Counted from the first letter of the stretch, positions 8,797 to 17,697 are shown. The stretch: 64,000 nt of DNA from Pseudomonas viridiflava (GCA_900596015.1 UVIF01000016.1:62001-126000); one strand, 5' to 3'. Notes: a model not told the origin generated them from the sequence alone. Made by a program: numbers and translations.

Positions 8797-9900
8797 ATGT
8801 CAGGGATGAGCAGCGTGTTCGAGAACATCAATATTGCCCAAGTTGTGATTCATGAAGTCTTCAAGCGCGGCCCAAACCGTGAGATTGTCGACCCTGTTTT
8901 CGGTGAGCAAACAATCCTGCTGGATGCCGAGGCGATGACGGCCTTACGGGATCGGCTCATCAAAGCTCTTGGTCAATCCTCGCGCTGTATGGAGATGGAT
9001 CTGCAGTTTGATGGTGAAGGCAGCGGCGTTGATCTGGCCAAGCGGCTCCTCGAAGCGGGCGAAAATTTTGCGTTGGCCTCTCGAGAGGTCGCGACGAAGC
9101 TCGCTGGTGCCCAAACGCGACAAGATCTTCCTGGCGGCATCGTAGTGGTGTTAATCGGAACCGCTGGCGTACCTGGAAAGCGCTTTGTATGTAAGCTCAA
9201 AGCGGAACCCCACAATGGTTTTACTCGTGTGGCTGCAGCTGGCGTCATTTCACTTCAGTTCCTGAAGGACCTGATACTCACCCCGCAGACTCGTCTGTAC
9301 AAGATTGGGTGTTTTGTTGAGTTGGATAAGGACGCGCCCGCGGACACACCGTTGGCATCTAACTGGAAAGCGTTCATCTACGACGAAACGATGTCTACAT
9401 CCAACAAGCTCTCGGCCGCTAATTATTTTTACGATGGCTTCTTGGGACTGAAATTTCCTCAGAACGGCGCGACGCGTACAAAAGAGTTTCACGACCATAC
9501 CAAAGACTTCATCAAGGGTCTTGATATCTCCCCTGAGCGCAAGAATGATCTGCTCAACGCACTGATCACTTACTTGAAGGTCGATCAATCGCCGAGCATT
9601 CAGGTAGCTGAGTTCTCTCAGGCTTACTTGGCGGAGCCCGAAATTCGAGACGGGTACGAAGGGTTCATGACGGAAAAGAATTTCCCCTTGACGGCTATCA
9701 ACAAGGATCTTGCGTATGTCGAGAAAAGCCTGAAATTCCGGCGCGTAGTTTTTTCACAGGGGATCAAGCTGACTGGCCCCGCCGAACAGTTCGCCGAAAA
9801 AATCACCATTGAGCAAATTCTCGGAGACCAGGGTGAAGACGGTGCTGCCGCTCCCTGGACGAAGATAATCATCAAGTCACCGATCCAACTGCAAGAATGA
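8797..9900 (+). CDS. NdpA/NA37-like nucleoid-associated protein
   Basis: A protein of about 367 residues with the look of the 37-kDa nucleoid-associated family (NdpA/YejK): the opening INIAQVVIHEVFKR, a central hydrophobic strand region, and ANYFYDGFLGLKF (208-220), matching the conserved YF-x-x-FLG element. Chromosomal NdpA binds DNA and nucleoids; island homologues are divergent and often sit in defence loci. Start choice is open: ATG at 8797 or 8806, neither with a good ribosome-binding site. The stop overlaps the start of the RelA/SpoT gene by 4 bases (9897-9900), so the two proteins are made together. I infer a two-component system in which one member senses or protects DNA and the other makes or transfers nucleotides. 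Family call by eye only. Confidence 0.6.
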   Translation: MSGMSSVFENINIAQVVIHEVFKRGPNREIVDPVFGEQTILLDAEAMTALRDRLIKALGQSSRCMEMDLQFDGEGSGVDLAKRLLEAGENFALASREVATKLAGAQTRQDLPGGIVVVLIGTAGVPGKRFVCKLKAEPHNGFTRVAAAGVISLQFLKDLILTPQTRLYKIGCFVELDKDAPADTPLASNWKAFIYDETMSTSNKLSAANYFYDGFLGLKFPQNGATRTKEFHDHTKDFIKGLDISPERKNDLLNALITYLKVDQSPSIQVAEFSQAYLAEPEIRDGYEGFMTEKNFPLTAINKDLAYVEKSLKFRRVVFSQGIKLTGPAEQFAEKITIEQILGDQGEDGAAAPWTKIIIKSPIQLQE

Positions 9901-10886
9901 ACGAGCACGAGTTCGCTGCTCGATGGGCTGAAGAAGCATCCCAATACGCTGCTTGGGGGAGTTACATTACCAAGCACATCGTTGAGACACTCGATCAGCG
10001 GATAAAAAACGAACACTCCACCTTTCTCAAGATTCCGCCTCAACCCCGGTTAAAGAAGCTTGAGTCCTTGATCGATAAGGCTTTCCATCGTGGAAAGCCT
10101 TATACCGATCCTTATCTCCAGATTACGGATAAAGTAGGAGTTCGGTTCGTTGTACTCCTGGTCAATGACATCAAGTTCATTGAAGGGATCTTGGCTGAAT
10201 GGAAGGACATCGCCTATTCGAAGGATAGGGACTATGAAAAGGAGCGGCTGGAAAATCCGCTCGAATTCACCTACCAGTCTGTTCACTATGTGGTTCGCTC
10301 CGCTAGAGCCATCGACCACGATGGTATCGAGATAGCAGAAGGAACTCCTTGCGAAATCCAGATTCGAACTCTGCTTCAACATGCCCACAGTGAGCTGACA
10401 CACGACAGCATCTACAAACCAGCTGCGGCGGTAAAAGCGGATCCCTCGGTTTTGCGAGTGGTCGCGCGCAGTATGGCGTTGATCGAGGCGACAGACGAAT
10501 GCTTCGATACCGTGGTCGAAAAACTGACGGAGATGGAGCGACCCTTCCGAGATTCGCTCGACATACTTGGTCGCCTGTACCACGAGTGGCTACATAGGCC
10601 CGCCGAACTGGAGCGATCAAACACGCTGATATTGGAAGCCTATACCTACCTGCTTGGCGACAATCTGGAAACCAGGATGCGTGATTTCATAGAGCGCAAA
10701 CCCTATATCCTTGCCCAGATAGCACTGCATGCTGAAAGCAGTCACCTATTTCGCCAGGCATCAACGTTACTCGTCTACATGGCGGCGAGTGCCAAGCCGC
10801 ACACCACCAAAGATAGGTGGCCGTTTACCACCGATGATTTGACGCTTATCTACTCAGACTTAGGCATCAATTTCGATGCATATTGA
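9897..10886 (+). CDS. RelA/SpoT-domain nucleotide pyrophosphokinase, candidate toxin
   Basis: This 329-residue protein has a RelA/SpoT synthetase domain at about 35-175 and no HD hydrolase domain. Catalytic signature elements are all present: RLKK (51-54), DKVGVRF (78-84), YQSVHY (126-131), EIQIRT (153-158) and HAHSELTHD (162-170). The C-terminal half, about 150 mostly helical residues, is not recognised. Stand-alone synthetases of this kind make (p)ppGpp, make (pp)pApp, or pyrophosphorylate tRNA (toxSAS and CapRel toxins). It starts inside the stop codon of the NdpA-like gene. No classic small antitoxin is adjacent, so the NdpA-like partner may hold it in check; that is inference. Confidence 0.85.
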   Translation: MNEHEFAARWAEEASQYAAWGSYITKHIVETLDQRIKNEHSTFLKIPPQPRLKKLESLIDKAFHRGKPYTDPYLQITDKVGVRFVVLLVNDIKFIEGILAEWKDIAYSKDRDYEKERLENPLEFTYQSVHYVVRSARAIDHDGIEIAEGTPCEIQIRTLLQHAHSELTHDSIYKPAAAVKADPSVLRVVARSMALIEATDECFDTVVEKLTEMERPFRDSLDILGRLYHEWLHRPAELERSNTLILEAYTYLLGDNLETRMRDFIERKPYILAQIALHAESSHLFRQASTLLVYMAASAKPHTTKDRWPFTTDDLTLIYSDLGINFDAY

Positions 10887-11081
10887 TCTGCAATCGTTCA
10901 GCGCCCATTGCCGAGGTCGTCTGCTGCAATACCGACGCAGCGAGTGAGAAAAATCGACTAGCTACTGCCGCATAAAGGGTGCCTTCCTGAGTGATGCTAG
11001 GTGACTTGGTTGGACGCTCACTATGAAAGTTCAGGTAGGATTCGCGTGCCGCTGTGGAGAAAAAAGGGGACGTGATTCAGC

Positions 11082-14000
11082 ATGAAATCTATGGAAGAGG
11101 GTAGTCCTCAATCACTAACAGTAGAGGAGGACGCAGGTTCAGGCGCTCATTCGCTCGCTGGCTATGACTACCAGGTTGATGTCTCCATCTGGATAGCGCT
11201 CGACGTTATGCTCGGTTCTGGTCTAACTCAGATGATTGAGCTTGAGCCAGGCAGCGAGGAAGACATCGAAGCGCAACTGGCAGATGACGAGCCAGGACGT
11301 GTATCGACTCGGGTTGGGCTGGACGGGTACACACTTGTAGTACAGGCGAAACTACGTAGTGGTGATGCGTGGACAGTGAAGGGCATCAGCGCTCTTTTAA
11401 AGCATGGAAGCGCTTCCCGATTGTCCGCTTTGGCTAGACTAGCTACCCCGACCATCAGGTACCTTTTAATCACCAGCGCGGCTCTAAATGGGGGAACCAG
11501 GGGCCTAGCTGTGAAGCATGCCGGAAGCTGGCCTAAGAAGAGTGCAATACCACCTTCATTGGCTAAAGAACTTCCGCCTGATGCCCCGGGGCGGGTTGCT
11601 GTTATCGGCAGCTTAAGTGAAGAGCACTTGATTCAGGATATCAAGCGGCTACTGATCGAGCGATTTGGAGTCCCGAATTCCCGATGGGTCGAATGTCTCC
11701 GGTCTCTTCGAGATGAAGCCAGACTGCGAGTTCGACGCGCAGGTGAAGGGCGGTGGCGTTGGGAAGAGCTTGCCCTGGTAATCAGAAACCACGACGGCTA
11801 TCTCGCGAGCTCGCCGCAACTCGACGATTATGTGCTGCCTCAAAATTGGCAGGATTTGCGCGATGCAATGGCAGGCCCCAAACACGCCGCTATCATTGTC
11901 GGTCAATCTGGGACCGGGAAAACGCTCGCTACAGACAAGCTGTACGAGGACCTTCGCCGTGAGATCCCTGGTTTGACACGTGTGCGGATCCGCCGAGGGC
12001 CGCAGCAGTTGCGTGATGACCAGACGCCGTCGCCGGTTCTTTATGATATTGAGGATCCTTGGGGCCGTTACGATTTCGATCCCGCCAGTCGGCCTTGGAA
12101 CGATCAGCTCTCCAAATTCCTTGGATCTGCACGCGCCGACCGCCTCATCATCGCAACAAGCCGTCAGGACGTTGCGATGTCGTCAGGTGCCCTTAAGTCA
12201 GTCGAACCATGGCTGGTCCCCCTCGAAGCTGAGCACTACGGTAAATCTGAACGTCAGCAGCTCTATCGCACGAGGATTAAAACTCTTCCACGAGACGTGC
12301 AGTTGCTCGCGACTGAGGCTGAACGACGGGTCCTCGACAGCTTGGCGACGCCTCTCGAAATCGAAAAGTTTTTTGATGCCCTTCGCACGATGGGCCGCCC
12401 TGAGCGCAACTTACACCAAGCCTTTATTGCCGACGCCATCGGCAAAGCACTTGAGCAGTCGATCGAGTTCACAGTGGTTCAGCAGATCGAAGAGCGTGAA
12501 GATGAAAGCGCCGCGGCGATCATTTGGGGCTTTCTCAAAGCAAGTGATCGCCTATCGCTTAACGTACTCCGCAGTCTAGATTTAGAGCTCGCCGAACACA
12601 TTCCCGCCCTCCGAAAAGGCGTCACGCCGCTAGTGGACTTTTTCGTTGCGGCACGCAACTTACGTTCCAACCACGGGTATGTAACCTATTATCATCCCCG
12701 CGTCGAAGCCGGTATAGAGCGTGCGCTCAAGCGTTACGCTGTTCCTGTGTCTACTGCTCTGCGCACCCTTTGTAACTTATTAACCGACCCTGATGGACCA
12801 GGAGAAGATTGGGGCGCAGGGGTGGCAGCCCGGATTACGGCTGCCATTAAAGGGGTGCCGGAGCTGACGCTTGTCCCTCGTGGAGAAGCTGCTAGAAAAA
12901 TAGACGCGTGGCTGTCAGCGCGCCTCGCTGACCCTGCTTGTAATGTAGATGAATATCTTAGGCTTACGGCCGCGGCAGGGTCACCTGCGTCCAATGCTGC
13001 GGAGTTTGCTCGCTACATCCTGCACCGGCCGAATTTAGGGTTTGAAGGTATTAGCATTTGGAGCCGCCCGGATCATCCTGACTCCTGGTATGAGCTGCTC
13101 GAATCAGATCCAGCGGTTACTGCGATCGCGGTACGTTTTATCAAGGACAAGCTACCGAACGACGGCACCTATTACGACGTCTCTCTCGTTGAAGATCTCA
13201 ATCGCTTGGCACCTGACTTGAGCAATGTATATCTGGAGACCGCTGCGGAGATGGTCCGATACGGGGCTACCTCATCATCCGATGTAATCGCTGCTGGCGC
13301 ATTGCAGGACCTTGATGGCTTTGAGCGGATCGTAGACTCTGCGGTCCGAGTGTGTACTCCGACAGATGATGCACAGCGGGAAGCGCGGGAAGCCCGTCTC
13401 GCTATTATCAACGACGTCTTCAATAGCGACTATGCGGAACATCTTTCCCAGAACGATGATGGCTATACAGCTTGGGATTTCCTAACTGCATATGCTGACC
13501 GCGTTCGGGAAAAGAAAGGATGGCGTATTCTTGCGGAGCACCGTCACGCCAGGCCGCTTCTCACACACTGGATGAGATCTCTCTCGGAAGAAGCAGAAAC
13601 CATTGCGCCGTCCGACGACGAAATGACCGATGCATTCCTCGCCGCTTTTGACTGTGAGGAAGAAGAGGCTCTTTGGACTGTCCTCAGGCTGCATTGGAAT
13701 AGCAAATACCGTGAGCAACTTATCTCTCGTATTCAGGAGGGATCAGTTTTCAAATCCGTGCGGCATGCGGCACTTGCCTGCCTCATCGAACACGCGCCTG
13801 ACTGGCTTCCCCCAACGCTAGATAAACTTCGCCAGGATGGTCGCAATGAACGGCTTGTCGAGCTAATGATCGACTTCGGCCAACTTCAGCATCAAGGGGG
13901 AAAGAGAGGCGCAAATCAAGCCGCTGCTGCCGTCGTCAAACGCCTTGGTCCGGTGTATCAAGAGCTGATTGAAGTCGCTCGCAACAGTGCGAGGGATGAA

Positions 14001-15077
14001 CGTCCACCTCTATCTCAGGGCGCTATTGATCTCCTAGCCATTCCTCCCAAAATGAGCCCGCTCGTGCGGATACTGCGCATTGATCGGCATGCGGATCTTT
14101 CGGGCTCCGTTCGCGCCGACATCGAATGGATACTTGCTCACAGCGATGACAGCGATGCATGTGTTAAGGCAATCGCTGCGGCCATCGAGCTAGGAATGGA
14201 TGATGTCGTCCGCTTGGCACTTGGCCACCAATTCTCCCATGTCGTCGCGAAGGCAATTATTGCAGTTGCGGGTCAGACCGAGGCTCCGTTACCGGCCACA
14301 TTGTTAGCGTTGGCGAACGCAGAAGGAAGCCCCGTGCGAAAGGCCTTGGCGGGCGTGCTTGTCGCCAAGCCACACCGGAACCATCTTCCCGTACTGCTTC
14401 ATTTAGCGAAAGATCAATGGTCCTCATCGTCACAGCACTATGGTGAGGATGACTTGTTTCCGATTGCGCGCTTGGCAGTTGAAGCTATAGCCAAAATGGG
14501 GCCGCTTGAAACGGAGATAGTCGAAAAATTACAACAGATTGGGCTTGAGACCAGCGACAGGGTGGTGCGCACTGCGTTGTTTAGGATAATCGCTGCGCAA
14601 GGGGCGCAGAGCTTCCAAGAGCGACTTTTAGAGCTGGCCGTCAATCCGGGGCGCCTCCACGTCAGGCGCGCAGTTGCCTTCGCGCTTTTATCGGAATGCA
14701 ACACTCTAGACTTCGCTGTGATTCGCGCCATCAAAGTAGACACTTTAGCGACGACCCCACCACCTATCGCCGTCATGCTTACCCTCATCGCGGCGGCTCG
14801 ACTGGCTTCGGATGAGCGCCTTGAGTTAGCTCGTGGAATTTCGGCAAGCCCCATGCGGCGAGTACTTCTTCTGCTAATGCTCTGGCCGGCACTAAGGATT
14901 GATGAACCCACGTTGACGATGATCCAGAATCTTCTGCCGGATGGGCACCCATCTCTTTCTTGGGTGAAACAAGGACCAAGCGAACTTGCGGATGATGATC
15001 TGATAGCGGACCTGGGTGATGCAGCACTGTGCCGAGAAGTCCTAGATTGGATGAACCCCAAGCAAGAAAAGTCATGA
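11082..15077 (+). CDS. Avs-like protein: DUF4297/Cap4-type nuclease, nSTAND3 NTPase, HEAT-like repeats
   Basis: This 1331-residue protein has three parts. The N-terminus (about 18-150) looks like the DUF4297/Cap4 PD-(D/E)xK nuclease family: AGYDYQ (26-31), then E and D residues in ELEPGSEEDIE (53-63), then VVQAK (86-90). The middle has a STAND-type P-loop, GQSGTGKT (274-281), and YDIEDPWG (321-328), the DDPxG-like form of the nSTAND3 group. The C-terminal half is helical with HEAT-like repeats, clearest at about 1080-1230. This effector-STAND-repeat plan is that of antiviral STAND proteins, in which the repeats sense a phage protein and the nuclease kills the infected cell's DNA. It is a single-gene unit with 195 bases before it. 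Defence function is inferred from architecture and location. Confidence 0.8.
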   Translation: MKSMEEGSPQSLTVEEDAGSGAHSLAGYDYQVDVSIWIALDVMLGSGLTQMIELEPGSEEDIEAQLADDEPGRVSTRVGLDGYTLVVQAKLRSGDAWTVKGISALLKHGSASRLSALARLATPTIRYLLITSAALNGGTRGLAVKHAGSWPKKSAIPPSLAKELPPDAPGRVAVIGSLSEEHLIQDIKRLLIERFGVPNSRWVECLRSLRDEARLRVRRAGEGRWRWEELALVIRNHDGYLASSPQLDDYVLPQNWQDLRDAMAGPKHAAIIVGQSGTGKTLATDKLYEDLRREIPGLTRVRIRRGPQQLRDDQTPSPVLYDIEDPWGRYDFDPASRPWNDQLSKFLGSARADRLIIATSRQDVAMSSGALKSVEPWLVPLEAEHYGKSERQQLYRTRIKTLPRDVQLLATEAERRVLDSLATPLEIEKFFDALRTMGRPERNLHQAFIADAIGKALEQSIEFTVVQQIEEREDESAAAIIWGFLKASDRLSLNVLRSLDLELAEHIPALRKGVTPLVDFFVAARNLRSNHGYVTYYHPRVEAGIERALKRYAVPVSTALRTLCNLLTDPDGPGEDWGAGVAARITAAIKGVPELTLVPRGEAARKIDAWLSARLADPACNVDEYLRLTAAAGSPASNAAEFARYILHRPNLGFEGISIWSRPDHPDSWYELLESDPAVTAIAVRFIKDKLPNDGTYYDVSLVEDLNRLAPDLSNVYLETAAEMVRYGATSSSDVIAAGALQDLDGFERIVDSAVRVCTPTDDAQREAREARLAIINDVFNSDYAEHLSQNDDGYTAWDFLTAYADRVREKKGWRILAEHRHARPLLTHWMRSLSEEAETIAPSDDEMTDAFLAAFDCEEEEALWTVLRLHWNSKYREQLISRIQEGSVFKSVRHAALACLIEHAPDWLPPTLDKLRQDGRNERLVELMIDFGQLQHQGGKRGANQAAAAVVKRLGPVYQELIEVARNSARDERPPLSQGAIDLLAIPPKMSPLVRILRIDRHADLSGSVRADIEWILAHSDDSDACVKAIAAAIELGMDDVVRLALGHQFSHVVAKAIIAVAGQTEAPLPATLLALANAEGSPVRKALAGVLVAKPHRNHLPVLLHLAKDQWSSSSQHYGEDDLFPIARLAVEAIAKMGPLETEIVEKLQQIGLETSDRVVRTALFRIIAAQGAQSFQERLLELAVNPGRLHVRRAVAFALLSECNTLDFAVIRAIKVDTLATTPPPIAVMLTLIAAARLASDERLELARGISASPMRRVLLLLMLWPALRIDEPTLTMIQNLLPDGHPSLSWVKQGPSELADDDLIADLGDAALCREVLDWMNPKQEKS

Positions 15078-15081
15078 ATGC

Positions 15082-15105
15082 GCCGCTCCGTTTGGTCGGG
15101 GCGGC
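15082..15105 (+). terminator. hairpin after the STAND gene
   Basis: GCCGCTCCG and CGGGGCGGC form a GC-rich imperfect stem a few bases after the stop at 15077, followed by a short A/T stretch without a clean T run. A weak terminator is likely. Confidence 0.4.
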
Positions 15106-15177
15106 AAACCTATTTTGTTGGGTGAAAACAGCTTCTTCTAGCTTTATACACTTCCGGTTCCAAGCGCGGACGAGTTC

Positions 15178-15450
15178 ATGAAAACCCACGGGTTAGAGGT
15201 TTTCTATACTACAATTTCGATAGTCTGGAGTATTCAACGTCGTATATTAGCTCTGAAAAAAATCAAAGAAGCTGAGATGCTTTTAGGTCGTCCTCAAAGT
15301 CCCCTAAGGCTTGCATTGTGGGAGTTGTACCCCGAGTTATCGACGGATAGTTTGCGGTTCGGGGTTGACCTACAGCCCACTTATTTTAGTGCGTACCATG
15401 TCTTGGTTTTGCGTGGCAGGGTAGATGACTTTGGCCGGAGAAATACGTGA
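15178..15450 (+). CDS. possible hypothetical protein in the gap before the integrase
   Basis: A 90-residue open frame in the 435-base gap between the STAND gene and the integrase. It has one hydrophobic stretch, then a basic segment (RRILALKKIKEAE). No family is recognised and no good ribosome-binding site precedes the ATG, so it may not be a gene. Nothing else is visible in this gap beyond the hairpin at 15082-15105. Confidence 0.25.
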   Translation: MKTHGLEVFYTTISIVWSIQRRILALKKIKEAEMLLGRPQSPLRLALWELYPELSTDSLRFGVDLQPTYFSAYHVLVLRGRVDDFGRRNT

Positions 15451-15512
15451 TGCCAAGCCCTCACCTACGCCAGAACTACAAGCGCTACCGCCCGGGCGAT
15501 AGCCTCACTAGA

Positions 15513-16769
15513 TCAGCGTATCGAGACGACTTTTTTGTCCCGGTTCTCCGTCAGCGCCGACACAGAGAAATTGCCGGTGGCGGCCTCTTGGATGTGCTCG
15601 CTCCACCAGGCCATCATCGGGCGTCTGCGTTCAATGTAGTCGGCTCGGTTGTAGGCGCTCCGCACTTCGTCCTTGTCGACATGTGCGAGCGCAACCTCAA
15701 TCAATTCAGGATCCCAGCCGTGTTCATTGAGGGTGGTACTCGCCATTGATCGCATGCCGTGACTTACCAGGCGCCCCTCGAAACCCATACGCTTCAGTGC
15801 CATGTTGGCGGTCTGGCTGTTGCAGTGGGTGCGAGGGTCTCTGTCTGCAGGGAAAACATACTCCCGATGTCCACTGTAGGGCTTGATCGCTTCCAGGAGC
15901 GCCAAAGCTTGTTCCGTAAGCGGAATGATGTGTATCCGACGTTTCTTCATGCGCTCCGCCGGTATAGTCCAGATTTTCCTTTCGAAGTCGATATCAGCCC
16001 AGCGGGAAGTGGCAGCCTCGGCTGGCCGAGTCATGGTGTGAAGTTGCCACTCAATTAAGCAGCGCGTAGTTCTTTTTATGCTGGCATTGGCAATTGCCAC
16101 CATGAGCTCTTTCAGCTCATCGGGCGCAAGGGCCGCCATGTTTTTCTTTTTGGGCTTTTTGAAGACGGAGCGGATTCCACTGAGCGGATTCGCGTGAAGC
16201 AATCCCGAATTGACACCATAGGTCATGATCTCATTGAGGCGTTGGGTTAGACGTTTAACGGTTTCGAGGCTGCCCTTCGTCTCGAGGGGGCGAAGCAAAC
16301 TTATGACTTTAGGGGCAGTGATAACAGAGATTGGGGTGGTCGCTAGATCAGGGAAGACATGCAGCGTGAGAGAGCGCCAAATATCCTCGGCGTACGCAGG
16401 GGTGACTGAATCCTTTTTGAGCTCGAACCACGCTGCCGAGATATTTTCGAAAGTGTGTTCCGTGGCTGCTTTTTTCGCGTGCCGCTCGGCGTCGCGTTTC
16501 TCTTTAGGGTCCAGCCCCTGGGCGACGAGCTCTCTCGCTTCCACGGTTCTCTTCCGTGCTTGAGCCAGGCTTACCTCAGGAAAGGTGCCCAGTCCCATGT
16601 TTATCCGCTTTTTCGTCACGGGTTGGATGTAGTTGAAATTCCATAGCTTTGAGCCATTGATTCTCACTCGCATTTGAAGGCCGTTGCCATCGGTGAGTAT
16701 GTAGTCCTTTTCCTTTGGCTTCGCGGCTTTGACTTTTACGTCTGAAAGGCGCGTGGCTTGGGCCCTCAT
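15513..16769 (-). CDS. P4-type tyrosine integrase of the ssrA island
   Basis: A 418-residue site-specific recombinase with the DUF4102 N-terminal arm-binding domain (about 8-95), a SAM-like core-binding domain (about 105-190) and the catalytic domain. Visible catalytic residues are R in TRPAEAATSRW, H and R in SHGMRS, H in ALAHVDKDEVRSAY, and a Tyr in AYNRADYIERRR. The gene points away from ssrA with its start facing the 3' end of the tmRNA gene, about 185 bases away, which is the usual arrangement for islands that use ssrA as attB. It should insert and excise the island that fills positions 1 to about 16,950. Repeated GTATTCCAA motifs lie just upstream of its start. Confidence 0.93.
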   Translation of the reverse strand: MRAQATRLSDVKVKAAKPKEKDYILTDGNGLQMRVRINGSKLWNFNYIQPVTKKRINMGLGTFPEVSLAQARKRTVEARELVAQGLDPKEKRDAERHAKKAATEHTFENISAAWFELKKDSVTPAYAEDIWRSLTLHVFPDLATTPISVITAPKVISLLRPLETKGSLETVKRLTQRLNEIMTYGVNSGLLHANPLSGIRSVFKKPKKKNMAALAPDELKELMVAIANASIKRTTRCLIEWQLHTMTRPAEAATSRWADIDFERKIWTIPAERMKKRRIHIIPLTEQALALLEAIKPYSGHREYVFPADRDPRTHCNSQTANMALKRMGFEGRLVSHGMRSMASTTLNEHGWDPELIEVALAHVDKDEVRSAYNRADYIERRRPMMAWWSEHIQEAATGNFSVSALTENRDKKVVSIR

Positions 16770-16772
16770 GGT

Positions 16773-16839
16773 GTATTCCAGTGCTGCTTATGTATTCCAA
16801 AAAATAGCAGGTGAGGGCTTGGAATACCACTTGGAATAC
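16773..16839. repeat. four copies of GTATTCCA(A) in two orientations, probable integrase arm sites
   Basis: GTATTCCA occurs at 16773-16780 and 16792-16799, and the opposite orientation TTGGAATAC at 16819-16827 and 16831-16839, all within 70 bases upstream of the integrase start. Two-plus-two placement near the attachment site fits arm-type integrase binding or self-repression. The role is inferred. Confidence 0.55.
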
Positions 16840-16914
16840 ACGAAATCGTAGATGGTCACGGATGCTGGTGGACGCTCGCGGACTCTAAACCCCTGTATTC
16901 ACTGGATTTCAGGC

Positions 16915-16942
16915 ACAAAAAAAGACGTCCGTGGACGTCTTT
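16915..16942 (-). terminator. terminator downstream of ssrA
   Basis: On the minus strand AAAGACGTCC and GGACGTCTTT form a perfect 10-bp stem followed by a run of T, 12 bases after the CCA end of the tmRNA. It lies on the island side of the tmRNA end, so it was either carried in or duplicated at integration. Confidence 0.8.
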
Positions 16943-16953
16943 AGATGATTATT

Positions 16954-17346
16954 TGGTGGAGCCGGGGGGATTTGAACCCCCGTCCGCCAGTACTCCGCTG
17001 TCGGTACTACATGCTTAGCCGTGTCTACTGAGTTAATCCGCAGCCGCCCGACTGGCAGGGTGCATTGGACGAGCTGTGTAAGTTTTAGTCGCTTTGCCCA
17101 CAGCGTGCTACACGACGATCCTGTTCTGCGTGACGATCACTTTGGGTTTACAGGCATCCCCTGATGATCGCTGGCACCGAAGTAGCCAGAAGAGCGGCTC
17201 AGCTACCGTTAGGCAGCGAGAGCTTGGCCCTCGTAGGTTTCGTCATTGGCAACTATAGAAAGTTGCAACAGTTGATTTACGACTTCTGTTACCAAGTCGG
17301 CATGCACCTAGAGTTTCGCAACCGGCGTCGAATCCTAATCGGCCCC
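16954..17346 (-). ncRNA. ssrA: transfer-messenger RNA (tmRNA), island attachment site
   Basis: The 393-base gene runs from GGGGCCGATTAGGATTCGAC (5' end at 17346) to GGCTCCACCA (3' end at 16954), the paired ends of the tRNA-like domain. The reading frame for the tag is at 17209-17250 and encodes ANDETYEGQALAA followed by TAA; the final LAA is the proteolysis signal recognised by ClpXP. tmRNA with SmpB frees ribosomes stalled on broken messages, and smpB lies 3.3 kb away (20610-21092). The 3' end is a common target of P4-type integrases, and the integrase of the island is adjacent. The tRNA-like end is intact, so integration rebuilt a functional gene. Confidence 0.97.
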
Positions 17347-17424
17347 AGTCCCTGCGGTTAGGCAGGGGAGACGTAGTCTACGTCATTTTGCGGCGTCAGG
17401 CCAACCCCATGGTTGGCTTGGCGA

Positions 17425-17697
17425 TCAGCCTTTGCTTTTCTGAGCATCCATCAGGATGTTCATGGCGTCGGTGGAGTGCGAGATGCAGGCTTTTTCGTCC
17501 TTGGCAGCGTGGGCGGCCATGGCGGCTTTGTACGCATCGTCGTACTGGCTCTTGGCAGGGTCGCCGAGCTGCATCGAGGTGGTCTTGGCGTCGTTCAGCT
17601 TCTGCATGTTCACTTCGCACAGGTCGTCAGCGGCGAACACAGGGGATGCGATCAGGGCGGAGGCTACGATCAGGCCGGACAGATAGGTACGCTTCAT
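17425..17697 (-). CDS. small exported protein of unknown function
   Basis: A 90-residue protein starting at MKRTYLSGL; the ATG at 17697 is preceded by AAGGAG. A clear signal peptide ends at VFA-ADD (about residue 22). The mature part is helical, Ala- and Lys-rich, with two cysteines (DLCEVN and KACISH) that could form a disulfide in the periplasm. It lies just across ssrA from the island and belongs to the core chromosome side. No function is known to me. Confidence 0.75.
   Translation of the reverse strand: MKRTYLSGLIVASALIASPVFAADDLCEVNMQKLNDAKTTSMQLGDPAKSQYDDAYKAAMAAHAAKDEKACISHSTDAMNILMDAQKSKG

Noticed and set aside
15447..16058. Plus-strand frames opposite the integrase
   Set aside because: Shadows of the integrase gene, whose catalytic motifs are clear on the minus strand.
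1..16950. Second copy of the ssrA 3' end (left attachment site) inside the window
   Set aside because: No repeat of the tmRNA 3' end was seen by eye in 1-16950; the left junction is probably outside.
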